In this document: piece by piece, positions 62,965 to 64,000 of the stretch
Layout: every line of letters starts with the position of its first letter
How positions within the stretch are numbered: the first letter of the stretch is position 1
Program-made: the position numbers and the translations under genes
DNA from: Nematostella vectensis
Lineage: Eukaryota; Cnidaria; Anthozoa; Actiniaria; Edwardsiidae
Direction: 5' to 3'
Assembly (NCBI RefSeq): GCF_932526225.1
Contig: NC_064043.1
Span: 15,872,085 to 15,936,084 of the forward strand
DNA: 64,000 nucleotides
The notes under the pieces: generated by a model
Seen by the model: only the letters and a program-made list of their open reading frames with translations
The model's database searches: none
Told to the model about the DNA's origin: nothing

Positions 62965-64000
62965 TGTACAGGCTTGGCATCTTGACGCGCGATGCCACAA
63001 ATATAATTGAGTTAACTAGTATGCAAGTAAACTTTTGCCCTTGTGTGATTAGCGATTTTCAGATGAAGAAACATTATAACTATAACATTAAAAAAGATAG
63101 AATGATAACAGTAGCATCCTTTCAAGCAGTTAAGGCAGAAAAATCACCATTCGCAGTTTTTCATTTTTTTATATCTTCTATCAATCGTTTGATTGCTTTG
63201 TTCAGAGCAGAAACAGACGAGACATAATTTACAAAGGATCACCCATTTATTGTCTCTTATCTGATTCACAAGACACGAGAAGGTCAGATGAAAAAAAGAT
63301 TATATAACTATAAAATTAAAACAGAACGAATGATAACAGTACCATCTTCTTCGTGGCGTGTGCTACCTTATAGGAAACAGAGAAGTCCCAAGTATCTGAG
63401 AAACCACCTGCGATGTTAGTTGAAGATAAAGAACAAGGACGGAAACGAAGTTAAAGAAAAACTTAAAAACATTTGAAAATCCTTTTGAATCTCATTTAGA
63501 TATATTTAAAGAGTCAGACCGTGCGCACATAGGATCCAGTCACATCCCTGAAACTGGTTTTTCAACTCTCTTGCTTCTTCGTGGCGTGTGTTACCTAATA
63601 GCAAACAGAGAAGTCCCAAGTATCTGAGACTGATTTCTCGACTCTCACTTGCCTCTTTGTGGTGTGTCCTACTTTATAGCAAACAGGGAAGTCCAAAATA
63701 TCAAGCGGTACTAGACCGCTTGTTGACGTTTCTGGTCGGGACTGGGTACTCCCCCGGTTAAGGCTAAGCAGGACAATCAGATTGTGCTGCCGAAATTTTT
63801 TGACCCGAGGGACCACATGCCTGCAAACTCTTTTATGGCATCCAAGGCAGAGCACCAGATAATACTAGATGGGTGGCCAGTCTTCAGCAATACCCAGTCA
63901 AGCAAGCCAAAAAAAAAATATGGCATGTAGTCGTGGGTGGGGGTCTCCTTAGTTTACATGGCTGTTGTCACGCATTACAACGCCCCAGCGAAAGAACGAT
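62965..64000 (+). repeat. Monomer U35, class H, cut by window edge
   Basis: It is like U23 and U26 ('caactctcttgc', 'gtgctgccg'), with private t at 63663 in box 3. It ends inside the core, so the array continues to the right. Confidence 0.92.

Larger units (their letters stand above)
1..64000 (+). repeat. Head-to-tail 1.7-kb satellite array filling the window
   Basis: Every part of the window can be assigned to copies of one monomer, all in the same orientation. Full copies are 1,697-1,719 bp. Shortened forms of 466 and 652 bp are interspersed at regular places. No unique flanking DNA is present, so the array extends past both edges. Uniform orientation, class-specific variants and lack of any gene between copies fit a eukaryotic satellite or a tandemly amplified non-coding unit. 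I cannot assign it to a named satellite family or species. Confidence 0.97.
40914..64000 (+). repeat. Higher-order repeat copy 3, rearranged and cut by the window edge
   Basis: The order is H-s-B/G-A/F-H-s-B/G-A'-C-t-D-E-F-E-F'-H. From about 51,920 onward it matches copy 2 at a constant +22,051 bp (30654/52705, 33023/55074, 41544/63595). The first 11 kb instead carries a duplicated block of three monomers plus one short module. Private changes include a at 61767 (c at 39716) and t at 63663 (c at 41612). Confidence 0.92.

Noticed and set aside
1-64000. CRISPR array or bacterial repeat locus
   Set aside because: Repeats are 1.7 kb and contiguous, without short repeats separated by unique spacers, and no cas-like genes are present.
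1-64000. Ribosomal DNA intergenic spacer
   Set aside because: Duplicated promoter-like blocks fit, but no 18S, 5.8S or 28S sequence appears anywhere in 64 kb.

Overview
The whole window is one uninterrupted head-to-tail tandem array. I find no convincing protein gene, rRNA gene, tRNA gene or CRISPR array in it. The basic monomer is about 1.70 kb (full copies 1,697-1,719 bp). Counting every 'tgtacaggcttgg' start gives 44 modules: 34 complete monomers, one monomer cut by the right edge (62965-64000), six 466-bp short modules and three 652-bp internally deleted modules. The tail of one more short module lies at 1-232. The sequence is AT-rich, with TATA-like elements, AATAAA motifs, A-runs and nested satellite organisation. 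This suggests a nuclear tandem-repeat block of a eukaryote (satellite or heterochromatin-like). The species cannot be named from this sequence.

The array is a nested higher-order repeat (HOR). Monomers fall into classes, here called A to H, with short modules 's' and deleted modules 't'. Positions 1933-22275 hold A-s-B-A-s-B'-C-t-D-E-F-E-F'-G, 20,343 bp. This series recurs almost base for base from 22276 to 40913 (A to F'). It then diverges into a 5,576-bp three-monomer-plus-s duplication (40914-46489, then 46490 to about 51720). It finally returns to C-t-D-E-F-E-F'-H from 52069 to the right edge, at a fixed offset of 22,051 bp from the second copy. Smaller dimers sit inside this: A-s-B (3,871 bp) and E-F (about 3,409 bp).

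Each monomer, read on the + strand, runs as follows: a 5' AT-rich part beginning just after TATA-like elements; a CAGATGAA-containing segment; three copies of a roughly 50-bp box; a perfect 8-bp-stem hairpin; a GC-richer core holding 5S-rRNA-like fragments and a 77-bp A-tailed insert flanked by 8-bp direct repeats; a long conserved core; a hairpin whose two arms read GGTAAG on opposite strands; a diverged second copy of a 55-bp segment; a GATGAA microsatellite; and a stem-loop before the next TATA-like region. The short reading frames that recur in every unit behave as non-coding. Their variants are mostly amino-acid changing, and the + strand frame loses its ATG in many copies.

The most informative observations are four. 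The HOR layers record a recombination history. The CAGATGAA/GATGAA motif marks both the breakpoint of the short modules and a crossover near 51,910. An A-tailed insert with a target-site-like duplication has been amplified with the satellite. Two promoter-like haplotypes are interspersed through the array.
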